A DNA stretch of 64,000 bases from Psychrobacter sp. Ps6 (lineage in GTDB: Bacteria; Pseudomonadota; Gammaproteobacteria; Pseudomonadales; Moraxellaceae): contig NZ_JADQAI010000001.1 in assembly GCF_022129235.1 (NCBI RefSeq), forward strand, positions 372,001 to 436,000. The letters run 5' to 3'. Position numbers and translations under genes: made by a program. The notes beneath the pieces are model-generated. The model had not been told where the DNA came from. It searched no databases and was given only the letters and a program-made list of their open reading frames with translations. Within the stretch, counting starts at the first letter, position 1, and each line of letters opens with the position of its first letter. Below, in pieces: positions 18,075 through 29,567 of the stretch.

Positions 18075-18952
18075 TAGGCCACCTCGTTAAAGTCAGTCTT
18101 GCCAATGCGGCGACTACTGGCACGGTAAGCTAGTAATAGTACCGCCATTGACACTGTCAATAACACGCTAGCAGCAGCACCAAACGGCCAGTCACGTGCG
18201 TCTAGAAATTGGTTTTTGATGATGTTACCGACCAATAAATTGCGAGAGCCGCCCAAAATATCCGCCACATAAAACATACCCATCGCAGGCAGTAGCACGA
18301 GCAGTACTCCAGAGATAATCCCCGGCGTCGTTAACGGTAAGACCACATGCCAAAAGGTTTGTGTTTTCGATGCGCCCAAATCTTGTGAGGCCAATAGCAT
18401 GTCATTGCGCAAATCGGTAAACACCGCATATAGGGGTAATACCATAAAGGGGAACAGCAAATAAGTTAGGCCAGCAATCACCGCGCCTTGCGTATATAAA
18501 ATATCGATAGGAGCATCAATGGCACCGATTGCCAGCAGTGACTTATTAATCAAGCCATTATTCGCAAAGAGCAGCTTTAGCGCATAAGTACGCACCAAAG
18601 AGTTGGTCCAAAAGGGCAGGATCAACAGCAGCATGAGTAACGGTTGCCATCGCACTTTTACCTTGGACACGAGCCACGCAAAAGGATATCCCAGCAGTAG
18701 ACAGATAACCGTAGTGATACCTGCCATCCATAATGAATGAACAAATACCTCAAAATACAACGGATCAACCATGCGCACATAGCTGTCAATACTGACAGGC
18801 AAGCTAATAAAGGCGCTGCTATCACGGGTTAAAAAACTGACAGCAATGACCAATATGTTTGGTAATAGCGCAAATATCAGTAGCCAACCCCAGATCAGCC
18901 AGAGCGTTGCCGTACGAAACGGACTTTTGCTGCCTAAGTGGTTGCGGGCCAT
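18074..18952 (-). CDS. potB: spermidine/putrescine ABC transporter permease PotB
   Basis: This 292-residue permease has six hydrophobic stretches and an EAA-type loop, SQDLGASKTQTFWHVVLPLT, near residues 190-210. It pairs with PotC. Its start overlaps the potA stop by one base (TGATG), and the gene sits between potA and potC in a tight operon. PotH is the closest alternative name. Confidence 0.9.
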   Translation of the reverse strand: MARNHLGSKSPFRTATLWLIWGWLLIFALLPNILVIAVSFLTRDSSAFISLPVSIDSYVRMVDPLYFEVFVHSLWMAGITTVICLLLGYPFAWLVSKVKVRWQPLLMLLLILPFWTNSLVRTYALKLLFANNGLINKSLLAIGAIDAPIDILYTQGAVIAGLTYLLFPFMVLPLYAVFTDLRNDMLLASQDLGASKTQTFWHVVLPLTTPGIISGVLLVLLPAMGMFYVADILGGSRNLLVGNIIKNQFLDARDWPFGAAASVLLTVSMAVLLLAYRASSRRIGKTDFNEVA

Positions 18953-20193
18953 CAGCTACCATCCTTTTGTGCGATCGCATTGTTTGTATCGTTAGTATCT
19001 TCTGGCAACACCCACTCCCAGCCATCGACCCATGAGACTTTGACGCCTTCGTTGAGTTTATAATCAAAGCTTGGGTCATCTTCATCAAAAAATTCAGAAG
19101 CCTTGATGATATGGCCATTCGCCAACTCGATAATCGAGTCTAACGTACTGCCTTTATAATTACTCTCGATGACCCGTCCCAACAGTCCACTATGCTCGTT
19201 ATCTTTTGGATCATATATTCGTAAGTCTTCAGGACGAAGTAGTAAATTAACGATGTCGCCCACTTGAACATCATTGGCAAAATCGGGTCGGCGCAAGTTA
19301 CGTAGCGTTGTTGGTCCTTCTTGCGCTTGAGCCTCACAAACTTCGACTTCGATGCGTCCATTAGTCACTTTGCCATCGCGATCGGGAAGGTCTGGATAGA
19401 CACCCTTGACTTCAGCTCTGAACAGATTGGTCTCACCGATAAACTTAGCAGTAAACAAGTTGGCAGGGGTCTCGTAAATCTCGATAGGCGTACCGATTTG
19501 CTGGAATGTACCGTCTTTCATCACCGCGATACGATCTGACATCGACAGCGCTTCTTCTTGATCATGCGTGACAAAGACAAAGGTAATGCCTAGCTCACGT
19601 TGCAGACGCTTGAGTTCAGACTGCATTTGCAAGCGTAGCTTATGATCGAGCGCGGATAGTGGCTCATCGAGTAGTAATAGCTTGGGGCGATTGATCACCG
19701 CACGGGCGATCGCCACGCGCTGCTGCTGCCCACCAGATAAATCTTGCGGTTTGCGATTGGCTAAATGCTCCAACTGCACCATGGCTAGCATCTCGCTCAC
19801 ACGCGCTTGAATCTCGTCTTTCGGGACTTTTTTTAACTTTAATCCATAAGCGACATTTTGGGCGACGCTCATATGTGGAAACAACGCGTACTGCTGAAAG
19901 ACGGTATTGACCGGACGTTTATCAGCGGATAAACCTGCCATCTGTACGCCATCTAGATAGATTGTCCCCGCATTGGGTTGCTCAAAACCTGCAATCAAGC
20001 GCAGCAATGTCGTTTTACCACAGCCTGAGGGTCCAAGCAGGGTCAAAAATTCGCCGTGCTTGATATCAAGGTTGATGTCTTTTAAAACCTCGGTTTGATC
20101 GTAGGTTTTTTTGATACCATTTAATTGCAGCAACGTCTTGTCATCCTGAGGTGACGCAGAGGTTTTGTGCGTGTTTGGCGATGGGTCGGTCAT
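18952..20193 (-). CDS. potA: spermidine/putrescine ABC transporter ATP-binding protein PotA
   Basis: This 413-residue ATPase carries Walker [10 protein letters not shown], the ABC signature [14 protein letters not shown], Walker [13 protein letters not shown] and the switch His in FVTHDQEEA. The C-terminal third is a TOBE-type regulatory domain containing [12 protein letters not shown]. It powers the PotBC channel. It heads an operon potA-potB-potC with one-base overlaps. The periplasmic binding protein PotD is absent from the window, so it must be encoded elsewhere. Confidence 0.93.
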   Translation of the reverse strand: MTDPSPNTHKTSASPQDDKTLLQLNGIKKTYDQTEVLKDINLDIKHGEFLTLLGPSGCGKTTLLRLIAGFEQPNAGTIYLDGVQMAGLSADKRPVNTVFQQYALFPHMSVAQNVAYGLKLKKVPKDEIQARVSEMLAMVQLEHLANRKPQDLSGGQQQRVAIARAVINRPKLLLLDEPLSALDHKLRLQMQSELKRLQRELGITFVFVTHDQEEALSMSDRIAVMKDGTFQQIGTPIEIYETPANLFTAKFIGETNLFRAEVKGVYPDLPDRDGKVTNGRIEVEVCEAQAQEGPTTLRNLRRPDFANDVQVGDIVNLLLRPEDLRIYDPKDNEHSGLLGRVIESNYKGSTLDSIIELANGHIIKASEFFDEDDPSFDYKLNEGVKVSWVDGWEWVLPEDTNDTNNAIAQKDGS

Positions 20194-20606
20194 AATATCT
20201 ATTCCTAAGCGTCCAATATGTCAGTACAGCCATTAAGGGAGATGGCTGTCATCAAAAGTATTGGTACGAGCGTAAGCACGATTTGATTACTGTCTGATAG
20301 CTGCCTGATTGCTGCGTATTATAACAAACCCGTGATATAAATCAGTGCAAGTTCGTTATAAGTTACGCGAGTCGTACCGTCATAGCAGCGCTAGATACAG
20401 CTATATTTTTACAGCTATAGGTTGGTGTATAACGACATTTAAACAAAATTTTTTACCGTTTTTTGGCCTCTATTCCTATACAATCACGGTATGGCTGACA
20501 AACATAATGAGTCTGCTAGGTTAGTACCTGCTCGCTGCTCGATGTCTGCATACATGTGTGAAAAGCCGTTTATAACTCTCATATTATTGATAATAAAGGA
20601 TCTCTC
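20194..20606. other. intergenic region between potA and carbonic anhydrase gene
   Basis: This 413-bp divergent region holds the potA leader inverted repeat and a direct repeat ACAGCTATA at 20396 and near 20413. No ORF is supported. The carbonic anhydrase promoter is probably near 20450-20500. Confidence 0.35.
20226..20249. promoter_or_regulatory. inverted repeat in the potABC leader
   Basis: ACAGCCAT and ATGGCTGT form a perfect 8-bp inverted repeat separated by 8 bases, 32 bases upstream of the potA ATG on its coding strand. No T-run follows, so it is not a simple terminator. An operator or an mRNA hairpin are both possible. Confidence 0.35.
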
Positions 20607-21245
20607 ATGCCTACTGATATACGTCCAACAACAGGTCAAGAAGCCCTTGAGCTTTTAAAAGAAGGTAACGCCCGTTACGTTGATAGCCTGACCAGTACTG
20701 ATGAATATATGCAGCGTCGCCCAGAATTGGTCAAGGATCAAAATCCATTGGCTATTATTTTGGGCTGCTCGGACGCACGAGTACCCGTTGAGATTGTCTT
20801 TGATCAAGGCTTGGGGGATTTGTTTGTCATACGTGTGGCCGGCAATGTAGTGGCGCCATCACAGATTGGCTCGATTGAGTTTGCGGCCGAAGCCTTCGGT
20901 ACACAGTTAGTGGTTGTCCTTGGACATTCAAAATGTGGTGCTGTCACAGCCTGCGTCGAGACCCTGATTAATCCTGAACAGAACTATTCACCTAATTTGC
21001 AATCGATCGTTGATCGCATTCGTCCAAGTGTCTATAACTTGCATGAGCTGGCAACAGCCAATGGCCAAGATGTCGATGCCGATGAGCTGGTTGATCGCTC
21101 TATCCGTGCCAACGTGCGTATGTCAGTGAGTCAGCTCAGACATGGATCGCGTGCACTAGAGGATTTGACTAACAGTGGTCAGCTACTCGTTGTCGGTGCT
21201 GAGTATGACCTAGAGACAGGTAAGGTAAAGTTCTTAGACGGCTAA
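20607..21245 (+). CDS. beta-class carbonic anhydrase
   Basis: The enzyme hydrates CO2 to bicarbonate in the cytoplasm. Zinc ligands are visible: C54 with the D56-R58 dyad in CSDARVP, then H107 and C110 in HSKCGAV. The 212-residue length is typical. AAAGGATCTCT precedes the ATG. It appears to be a single-gene unit followed by the glyoxalase gene 154 bases downstream. Whether it serves the housekeeping (Can) or another role cannot be told. Confidence 0.95.
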   Translation: MPTDIRPTTGQEALELLKEGNARYVDSLTSTDEYMQRRPELVKDQNPLAIILGCSDARVPVEIVFDQGLGDLFVIRVAGNVVAPSQIGSIEFAAEAFGTQLVVVLGHSKCGAVTACVETLINPEQNYSPNLQSIVDRIRPSVYNLHELATANGQDVDADELVDRSIRANVRMSVSQLRHGSRALEDLTNSGQLLVVGAEYDLETGKVKFLDG

Positions 21246-21399
21246 TATATCTGTAAATATGAACATACTTTGCTCATATTCTTACAAAACCCTATCAATT
21301 ATTTTGCCATTTTTTATTATGATGAAAGAACCAAGCGAATTGCGACCATCGTGATTCGCTTATTTATAACTGCATTTTCTAAATTATATTGGGATAATT

Positions 21400-21963
21400 A
21401 TGTCTACTCCATCTAATAATAATAACGCAACCATCGCACAGCCTGCTAGCAGCATCAGTGCAGATGGTGTGCAGTCGATTTCAGCACAAACAACAGGCTT
21501 TACTTTCAACCACACCATGCTACGCGTCAAAGATCCTGCCAAGTCATTGGCATTTTATACAGGCGTGTTGGGTATGACATTGCTTGCGGTCAAAAAATTC
21601 CCAGATATGGAATTTGATCTATATTTCTTGGCAAAGCTGACTGAGAGTGAGCGTGAGAACCTGCCTGCTGGTGATGATTTAGAAATCTTTGCATTTCGAC
21701 AGCGCGGTATTTTGGAGCTGACCCATAATTACGGCACCGAGACAAAAGCGGACTTTAGCTATCATGATGGCAACCAAGAACCTCAAGGCTTTGGGCATAT
21801 CTGCTTTAGCGTACCGAACTTGGATGAGGCCATTGCTTGGTTTGATAAGAACGATGTTGAGTTCAAAAAACGTCCAGAAGATGGCAGCATGAAAAACATT
21901 GCCTTTATCAAGGACGTTGATGGCTACTGGATTGAAATTGTACAAGCTGATTTGATGTCATAA
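21400..21963 (+). CDS. gloA: lactoylglutathione lyase (glyoxalase I)
   Basis: GloA converts the methylglyoxal-glutathione hemithioacetal to S-lactoylglutathione. Features of the vicinal-oxygen-chelate fold are visible: FNHTMLRVKDPAKSLAFYT near residues 34-50, the ELTHNYGTE segment, QGFGHICFSV and the final YWIEIVQ. The 187-residue length, with inserts between the two halves, resembles the longer eukaryote-like GloA class. It has an N-terminal tail rich in Asn, Ala and Ser (about 1-30) that is probably disordered. Confidence 0.93.
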   Translation: MSTPSNNNNATIAQPASSISADGVQSISAQTTGFTFNHTMLRVKDPAKSLAFYTGVLGMTLLAVKKFPDMEFDLYFLAKLTESERENLPAGDDLEIFAFRQRGILELTHNYGTETKADFSYHDGNQEPQGFGHICFSVPNLDEAIAWFDKNDVEFKKRPEDGSMKNIAFIKDVDGYWIEIVQADLMS

Positions 21964-22040
21964 CTGGCGAAGAAGCAGTGAGATATTCATTTATTTATCC
22001 CCTTAAACGCGCGCTAAGACAGCAATAGGAGTACCCCTTT

Positions 22041-23018
22041 ATGCCCACCCCCGACGTGAGTCGCATATCGAATACGTTAACCGATGGTGTAACCATCTAT
22101 CAACAAGTGGTCTATACCACGCAAGACTTGGCAAGTGGCTTTATTGAGCGCATTCCATATTTTGTGGCGGCGCTTATTGTGTTGGGGATTTTTTGGCTAT
22201 TGTCGATTATTTTCAAAAAAGTCGTGCATAAAACCTTGGGCGCGCGCGTGCGCCATCAAAACTTGGTGAAAGTGTTTCAACGGATAGGTGGGGCACTCAT
22301 TCTGTTTATTGGCTTTATGATCGCCATGGTTGTTGCTATCCCTGGATTTACACCAGCCAAATTAATCGGCGCGCTAGGTATTGGTTCGGTTGCGATTGGT
22401 TTTGCTTTTAAAGATATTTTTCAAAACCTACTCTCTGGCATTTTATTGCTGATCTCAGAGCCGTTTCGTATTGGCGATCAAATCGTCTCAGGGGACTACG
22501 AAGGAACGGTAGAAGATATCAAAATCCGTGCAACGACCATCAAGACCTATGATGGCAGGCAAGTGGTTATTCCAAACTCGGAGCTGTATACCTCAGCATT
22601 GACAGTCAATACCGCTTATAAACAGCGCCGCTTGCAAGTGGCAGTGGGCATTGGTTATGAAGACGATATCGAAACAGCAAAAGCTGAGATTCTACAAGCT
22701 TTGGATAAAGTTGAAAGCGTATCGAAGAAAGCGACACCAAGCGTGATTGCTACAGGGTTTGGCGGCTCGTCCATAGATCTGATGGTACGCTGGTTTATTG
22801 AAGATGGCACACAAGCCAACAAGGTTACCTCAATTCATCAGGTGATTGTGGAAATTAAAAACGCCCTTGATGCGGCAGATATCAATATTCCATTCCCAAT
22901 ACGTACGATAGATCTAAGCGATCCTTCGGTAAAATCTATTGTTAAGCAAATAAATAAGCAGCAAAATGAGGACGTTAATGATGATGCTAATAATGCCAAA
23001 AAAATAGAGACAGAGTAA
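22041..23018 (+). CDS. small-conductance mechanosensitive channel (MscS family)
   Basis: MscS channels open under membrane tension to release solutes. The 325-residue protein has three N-terminal hydrophobic segments (about 35-150). The pore helix region GALGIGSVAIGFAFKDIFQNLLSGI is followed by the beta domain with ISEPFRIGDQI and VVIPNSELYTS. The C-terminus is charged and probably unstructured. It is about 40 residues longer than E. coli MscS. A strong bidirectional terminator follows. Confidence 0.93.
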   Translation: MPTPDVSRISNTLTDGVTIYQQVVYTTQDLASGFIERIPYFVAALIVLGIFWLLSIIFKKVVHKTLGARVRHQNLVKVFQRIGGALILFIGFMIAMVVAIPGFTPAKLIGALGIGSVAIGFAFKDIFQNLLSGILLLISEPFRIGDQIVSGDYEGTVEDIKIRATTIKTYDGRQVVIPNSELYTSALTVNTAYKQRRLQVAVGIGYEDDIETAKAEILQALDKVESVSKKATPSVIATGFGGSSIDLMVRWFIEDGTQANKVTSIHQVIVEIKNALDAADINIPFPIRTIDLSDPSVKSIVKQINKQQNEDVNDDANNAKKIETE

Positions 23019-23073
23019 TTTACTCAGAGCGTTATTTCAAAGAGCTGCCTTGAAGTGATATTTTTTAAGCAAT

Positions 23074-23111
23074 AAAAAACCGCCATATCATTGAATATGG
23101 CGGTTTTTTTG
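23074..23111. terminator. bidirectional terminator between mscS and cytochrome c' genes
   Basis: AAAAAACCGCCATAT pairs with ATATGGCGGTTTTTT around a CATTGA loop. It sits between convergent genes and can serve both. Confidence 0.9.
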
Positions 23112-23144
23112 TCTTTCTACAAACTACTAGGCTAGTATAAAGCG

Positions 23145-23618
23145 TTAGTCATTCTTTGCTCTAAATTCGGTATGGCACGATTTACAGCTTGCGCCCACTT
23201 CACCAAAGGCAGGCTGGACGTCTTCGACACTAGTAGCCGACTGTGCAGCAGCATTCAGCTCAGCAGTCACTTTTTGAAAGTTGTCCGCTTCAGCACTGAA
23301 ACCGTCAGCATTTGACCAAACAGCTTCAGCGGCATTACCCATGGCTTCTTGGTTTTCAAAATGACTCCAAGGGCTTGAGGCGTCTTCTGCCAAGAATGCC
23401 GCTTGTTCTTTGAAAACCGCTGCATCAAAGGTATCTGGTGATTTGACCATATCACCCATGATGCCCATCGCATCGCCCCAGCTTTTCATACTGTCTTGGC
23501 GCGCTTTGATATCAGGGTCGTCGCCTGCACCGCTACACGCTGTCAAACCCAGCGCCGCTGTCATTAAGGTGATGCTAAAAAAAGACTTCAAAGATTTTTT
23601 GGTATAAACCTGTGCCAT
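23145..23618 (-). CDS. cytochrome c' family lipoprotein
   Basis: A lipoprotein signal ends in LTACSG (Cys near 28). The rest is a four-helix-bundle cytochrome c' type with the heme motif CKSCH near the C-terminus, the usual place for class II cytochromes. Helix 1 contains RQDSMKSWGDAMGIMGDMV with a Met near the distal site. Such proteins bind NO or O2 or transfer electrons; the role here is open. The 157 residues fit the family. It shares the terminator with mscS. Confidence 0.88.
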   Translation of the reverse strand: MAQVYTKKSLKSFFSITLMTAALGLTACSGAGDDPDIKARQDSMKSWGDAMGIMGDMVKSPDTFDAAVFKEQAAFLAEDASSPWSHFENQEAMGNAAEAVWSNADGFSAEADNFQKVTAELNAAAQSATSVEDVQPAFGEVGASCKSCHTEFRAKND

Positions 23619-23996
23619 ATGACTTACTCCTTTAAACTTGGCTAATCGCAGGCGCTACTATAAACGCGCACTTTGCCTCAAATATTATTATAAAAATACT
23701 GCCGAAAATTCTTTTACGTACAGTAGCCGCCAAAGAACTTCTCTTATTGTAGCGGTTATCTACAAAATGGTAATGAGATAGTTGTTATATCCTCGTAATC
23801 ATTCAGGTGATTAAAAAGAGTTTATGGCGTTAATAACACGATTATTGTTCATTTTATTTAAATGTCATATCAGTAATGTCATATCAATGCAGTGACATTC
23901 AGTATCAGTCATCATATGAATGCAAAAAGGCCAGCTATCGTAGCTGACCTTTTAAATCATTTATCAAAAACTTGAACGACAAGTTATCTGCAAAAT
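23619..23996. other. intergenic region between cytochrome c' gene and hemF
   Basis: This 378-bp stretch holds the cytochrome promoter and the hemF terminator. The sequence near 23860-23900 contains a short direct repeat (TGTCATATCA twice). No ORF is supported. Confidence 0.4.
23924..23954 (-). terminator. terminator of hemF
   Basis: AAAAAGGCCAGCTA and TAGCTGACCTTTT pair around TCG with one mismatch. The A-run gives a T-run on the minus strand. Confidence 0.75.
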
Positions 23997-25722
<1,726 letters not shown>

Positions 25723-26264
25723 TACTGTCCTGCATAAGCCTAAAGTCGTGGCGGTGAAGGGTTTGTGATAATGCTATTAAACCCGCGATGAAATCCTAGC
25801 CTAAATGGTAAGGCCAAGATGATAGCAGTATAACCCTTTCATAAAGAACGCGTGCTTATTGTATTTATTATAAAAACACACAAAGTTCACAGACGACGCA
25901 CGATGATTAAAGCGACAATTAAAAAAAAATGCTATTATGCCATACTATTTTGGTGGATACAGTGACAAGTCTTTATCCTTACATTACTATGTCGTCACTA
26001 ACATCCGATATTGATGCAAAATAATAGGGCATAATGTTAAGCCTCATTGTTGAAGCATGCAGTCATGCAGTATTGAAACATAGTCTATTGTAGTAGTGTG
26101 CCCACGTTATACATAACAAAACTATAGAAATGCAAAAGTTGCATGAATAATTATATGGTCGATTACATCAATAATGATGTAGATATTATTGACGTCTCTC
26201 AGTTGTAGCTATTGCTATATTGAAGACACGTCTTGTCAGCAGATTGGTAGGTATCGTACGGTTT
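25723..26264. other. intergenic region between ribA and dxs
   Basis: This roughly 500-bp region between divergent genes is AT-rich and carries poly-A (25919-25929) and a small palindrome TGCAAAAGTTGCA near 26130. I see no ORF, no RNA gene and no FMN riboswitch consensus. The dxs promoter is expected here. Confidence 0.35.
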
Positions 26265-28310
26265 ATGCAGCAGTCACTTCATTCCCCAAAGTCTCAGTCC
26301 TCATCTGCATCAGTATCTGATTCTGCCGCCCAGCTATCGAGCTTACAGCAGACATATACTGTGATTCCTCGCGTGCGTCCGCATACGCCATTGCTTGATG
26401 CCATTGACACACCTTCTGATATGAATACGCTTTCAACCACTCAGCTGATTACGCTGGCTGATGAACTGCGTCTTTTTTTGTTGTATTCAGCCGGTCAAAG
26501 CGGTGGACATTTTGGCGCCAATTTAGGTGTGATTGAGCTGACGATTGTATTGCATTATTTGCTAGATACACCGCAAGATCAGATTGTATGGGATGTGGGT
26601 CATCAGGCCTATGCGCATAAAGTCCTGACTGGTCGCCGTGAGCAGCTGGCAACGATCAGATCAAAAGATGGTTTGACTGCATTCCCAGAGCGTGCAGAAT
26701 CTATCTACGATACATTTGGCGTTGGGCATTCATCAACCTCTATCTCAGCGGGTTTGGGCATGAGCTTGGCGCTACGCTATCAAGGCCGCGCACAAACCGT
26801 TGCCTGTATCATTGGTGATGGTGCGATGACTGGCGGCATGGCTTTTGAGGCCATGAATGATGCAGTCCAACAAGATGCCGATCTACTAGTCATTTTAAAC
26901 GACAATGATATGTCGATTTCTTGTTCTATTGGTGGTTTTTCGCGACATTTAGCGATGCTTTGGGAGTCGGGCTACCAAGTCGATATCTCTGAGTCAGGCA
27001 AGCCTGTGCTCTGCCAGCGTCCTGATATGCAAGCATTTGATCGCCGTAAACGTCATACCGAGCAGCGTGCTGTACCGCAATTAGAAGATAATTTGTTTAA
27101 AGCGATTGGCTTTACCTATTTTGGTCCGTTTGATGGGCACAATATTCCTGAGCTTCTGCGTGTGTTGTCAATTGCCAAGCAAGTCAAAGGTCCGGTCTTA
27201 GTACATATCTATACCACCAAAGGCAAAGGCTTTGCACCAGCAGAACTAGATCCGGTCGGCTATCACGCGATTAGTAAGCTACCAGCAGAGATTCAGAATG
27301 AATCCATAGAGTCAACAAAGCAGAATACAAAACCTGCGCTAAAATACTCGCAAGTGTTCGGCAAGTTCTTATGTGATAAAGCGGCCGAAGACGATAAGTT
27401 GCTAGCGATCACACCTGCTATGGAAGAAGGCTCAGGGATGATTGACTTTGCTCGTCATTTTCCAACACGCTTTTTTGATGTGGCTATTGCTGAACAGCAT
27501 GCGGTCACGCTGGCGGCCGGCATGGCGACGCAAGGTGTCAAACCTATTGTGGCGATTTACTCGACGTTCTTACAGCGTGGTTACGATCAGCTAATTCATG
27601 ACGTGGCGCTACAGGATCTCGATGTCATGTTTGCCATTGATCGAGCGGGTCTCGTTGGTGAAGATGGTGCCACGCATGCAGGCGTGTTTGATTTTAGCTT
27701 TTTACGTTGTATCCCGAATATAGTGATTGCAGCGCCAAAAGATGAAAACGAATGCTACCATTTGCTCAATACCTGCTATGAGTATAAAGGGACAAGCGCC
27801 GTACGCTATCCGCGTGGCACCGGTACAGGTGCAGCTATCGAGCAGCCAGCACAGAATTACAAAGTCGGTGAAGCCGTTATTGAGTCAGTATTGGGCAGCA
27901 ATGATGCGCCTTATAAGCTAGCAATATTGGCTTTTGGTACGATGGTGGCGACCGCTCAGCAAGCCGCCGAGAGCTTAACCAGTGTTGATTCTGAGCTAGA
28001 GTGTCAGGTACATGTGGTCAATATGCGCTGGGTGAAACCGCTAGATACCGTAATGCTTGAGAGCTTACTGGCGCAAGGCGTGACGCATATCGCAACTCTA
28101 GAAGAGCATATGATCATGGGCGGTGCAGGTAGTGCGGTCAATGAGTACTTGCTTAATGAGTCGGCTGCTTTTAAACGTCAGCGTCCAGCTATTGGCAACA
28201 TAGGCATTGCTGATCGCTTTATCGCGCATGGCTCACAAGTAGAGCAGTGGGCTGATTGTGGTTTGGATGTCGAAGGCGTAATTAAACAGCTTAAGCAACT
28301 GCTGTCATAA
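26265..28310 (+). CDS. dxs: 1-deoxy-D-xylulose-5-phosphate synthase
   Basis: Dxs condenses pyruvate and glyceraldehyde 3-phosphate, the first step of the MEP isoprenoid pathway, using thiamine diphosphate. The ThDP motif [16 protein letters not shown] and the strings [24 protein letters not shown] and [12 protein letters not shown] are clear. I place the start at the ATG 26265. A TTG 15 codons earlier keeps the frame open but has no ribosome binding site. With 681 residues it is longer than E. coli (620) because of a Ser-rich N-terminal extension of about 35 residues. Thiamine genes thiS and thiG lie in the same window. Confidence 0.96.
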   Translation: MQQSLHSPKSQSSSASVSDSAAQLSSLQQTYTVIPRVRPHTPLLDAIDTPSDMNTLSTTQLITLADELRLFLLYSAGQSGGHFGANLGVIELTIVLHYLLDTPQDQIVWDVGHQAYAHKVLTGRREQLATIRSKDGLTAFPERAESIYDTFGVGHSSTSISAGLGMSLALRYQGRAQTVACIIGDGAMTGGMAFEAMNDAVQQDADLLVILNDNDMSISCSIGGFSRHLAMLWESGYQVDISESGKPVLCQRPDMQAFDRRKRHTEQRAVPQLEDNLFKAIGFTYFGPFDGHNIPELLRVLSIAKQVKGPVLVHIYTTKGKGFAPAELDPVGYHAISKLPAEIQNESIESTKQNTKPALKYSQVFGKFLCDKAAEDDKLLAITPAMEEGSGMIDFARHFPTRFFDVAIAEQHAVTLAAGMATQGVKPIVAIYSTFLQRGYDQLIHDVALQDLDVMFAIDRAGLVGEDGATHAGVFDFSFLRCIPNIVIAAPKDENECYHLLNTCYEYKGTSAVRYPRGTGTGAAIEQPAQNYKVGEAVIESVLGSNDAPYKLAILAFGTMVATAQQAAESLTSVDSELECQVHVVNMRWVKPLDTVMLESLLAQGVTHIATLEEHMIMGGAGSAVNEYLLNESAAFKRQRPAIGNIGIADRFIAHGSQVEQWADCGLDVEGVIKQLKQLLS

Positions 28311-28663
28311 TTTTTATTTTTAGATTTATAATGTTATTTAAGAATTATTGCTCTAAAAACATATTAATTAAAACCGATATAAGCTCTTTGAGTGGAGCAA
28401 ACGCCTGCTAGCCGTAGGCGCTGACTTTTTTACAACTTGCGCAGTTTGTATGACCACCAAAATACTGGCTTGGTCAGCGTGACGGTTTTTTCGTTTTTAT
28501 CGAACAATTTTAGTATAATGCGGTTGTCGTTTATAAATTTTTATTTATAGAAGACACGTTTTTAATCGCATAGATGTGGTGTGATGCGGCGGCTGTTTGG
28601 CATGTTGTGGGCACAGAGTTGGTCTTATTTTTTATATTCATTCATCAAGCAAATAGGTTATTT
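28311..28663. other. intergenic region between dxs and suhB
   Basis: This 353-bp region has the weak hairpin and an AT-rich stretch that probably holds the suhB promoter near 28510-28550. No supported ORF is seen. Confidence 0.35.
28401..28431 (+). terminator. weak terminator-like hairpin after dxs
   Basis: CGCCT and AGGCG pair around a nine-base loop and a T-run follows three to four bases later. The stem is short, so this is tentative. Confidence 0.35.
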
Positions 28664-29491
28664 ATGGAACCCATGGTCGTCATCGCAGCGCGTACTGCTG
28701 AAAAAGTTGGTAAAGAGATTTTATATGCGCATCAAAACCGTCACAAAATCGAGTTAGATATCGAGTCTAAAGGGCTTGATGGTCTGGTTACCCGCATCGA
28801 TCGCTTTAGCGAAGAGCTCACGATTGAGACGCTAAAAGCTAGCTATCCGAATCATTCGTTTTTGGGTGAAGAGTTTGGTATGCAAGAAGGTCGCGGCGAA
28901 GATGCCGACTGGTGCTGGATTATCGATCCGCTAGATGGCACTAAGAACTTTGTCCACGGCGTACCGCAGTTCTGCGTATCTATTGCTGTACAGCACAAAG
29001 GCGTGACTCAGCACGGCGTCATTTATGATCCAGTCCGTGATGAGATGTTCTCTGCTAGCCGTGGTAAAGGCGCACGTTTGAACCAGCGCCGTATCAATGT
29101 CAGCGAACGCAAAACCATCGATGGCGGGTTTTTTACCACAGGTCATCCGCTTGAGCGTAAGCGCAATGGTGAAGTGATCTCTTATGCCAAGCAGCACTTT
29201 GAGAGCTTACAAAAGATCTCTGAAGCTGGTGGTCAGGTACGTCGTCTGGGTTCAGCGGCGCTTGATTTGTGTTATGTTGCTGCTGGTCGCTTTGATGGCT
29301 ATTTTGAGATGTCGATCAAGCCTTGGGATATCGCAGCAGGTGAGCTTATCGTCACCGAAGCACGCGGCGTTGTGGTCGATCATACTGGCGCGCACAACTC
29401 TATGACTTCAGGTTCTATATTTGCTTGTAACGTCAAACTGCTCAAGCCATTGATGCAAACCGTCGTACCAATCTGGGGCGATGTGATCTAA
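28664..29491 (+). CDS. suhB: inositol-1-monophosphatase family protein SuhB
   Basis: SuhB is a magnesium-dependent inositol monophosphatase that also acts in rRNA transcription antitermination in E. coli. Metal-binding motifs GEEFG, WIIDPLDGTKNFVHG and KPWDIAAGELIVTEARG are present. I start it at 28664 after ATAGGTTATTT; the frame extends upstream to 28574 with sequence unlike the family. That gives 275 residues, the usual length. It stands alone between dxs and the acyltransferase gene. Confidence 0.93.
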   Translation: MEPMVVIAARTAEKVGKEILYAHQNRHKIELDIESKGLDGLVTRIDRFSEELTIETLKASYPNHSFLGEEFGMQEGRGEDADWCWIIDPLDGTKNFVHGVPQFCVSIAVQHKGVTQHGVIYDPVRDEMFSASRGKGARLNQRRINVSERKTIDGGFFTTGHPLERKRNGEVISYAKQHFESLQKISEAGGQVRRLGSAALDLCYVAAGRFDGYFEMSIKPWDIAAGELIVTEARGVVVDHTGAHNSMTSGSIFACNVKLLKPLMQTVVPIWGDVI

Positions 29492-29532
29492 TCACAAAAT
29501 AAGCAGGCTTAAATGCCGAGCGACTTAAATAT

Positions 29533-29567
29533 TAAAAAGCTGGTTCCGTTATGGAGCCAGCTTTTTT
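29533..29567. terminator. bidirectional terminator overlapping the stop of the acyltransferase gene
   Basis: AAAAAGCTGGTTCC pairs with GGAGCCAGCTTTTTT around GTTAT, with G-T pairs allowed. It lies between convergent suhB and the acyltransferase gene and includes the latter's TAA. Confidence 0.8.

Noticed and set aside
28574-28663. An extended SuhB start
   Set aside because: The added residues are hydrophobic and unlike the family; an ATG at 28664 has a plausible AGG upstream.
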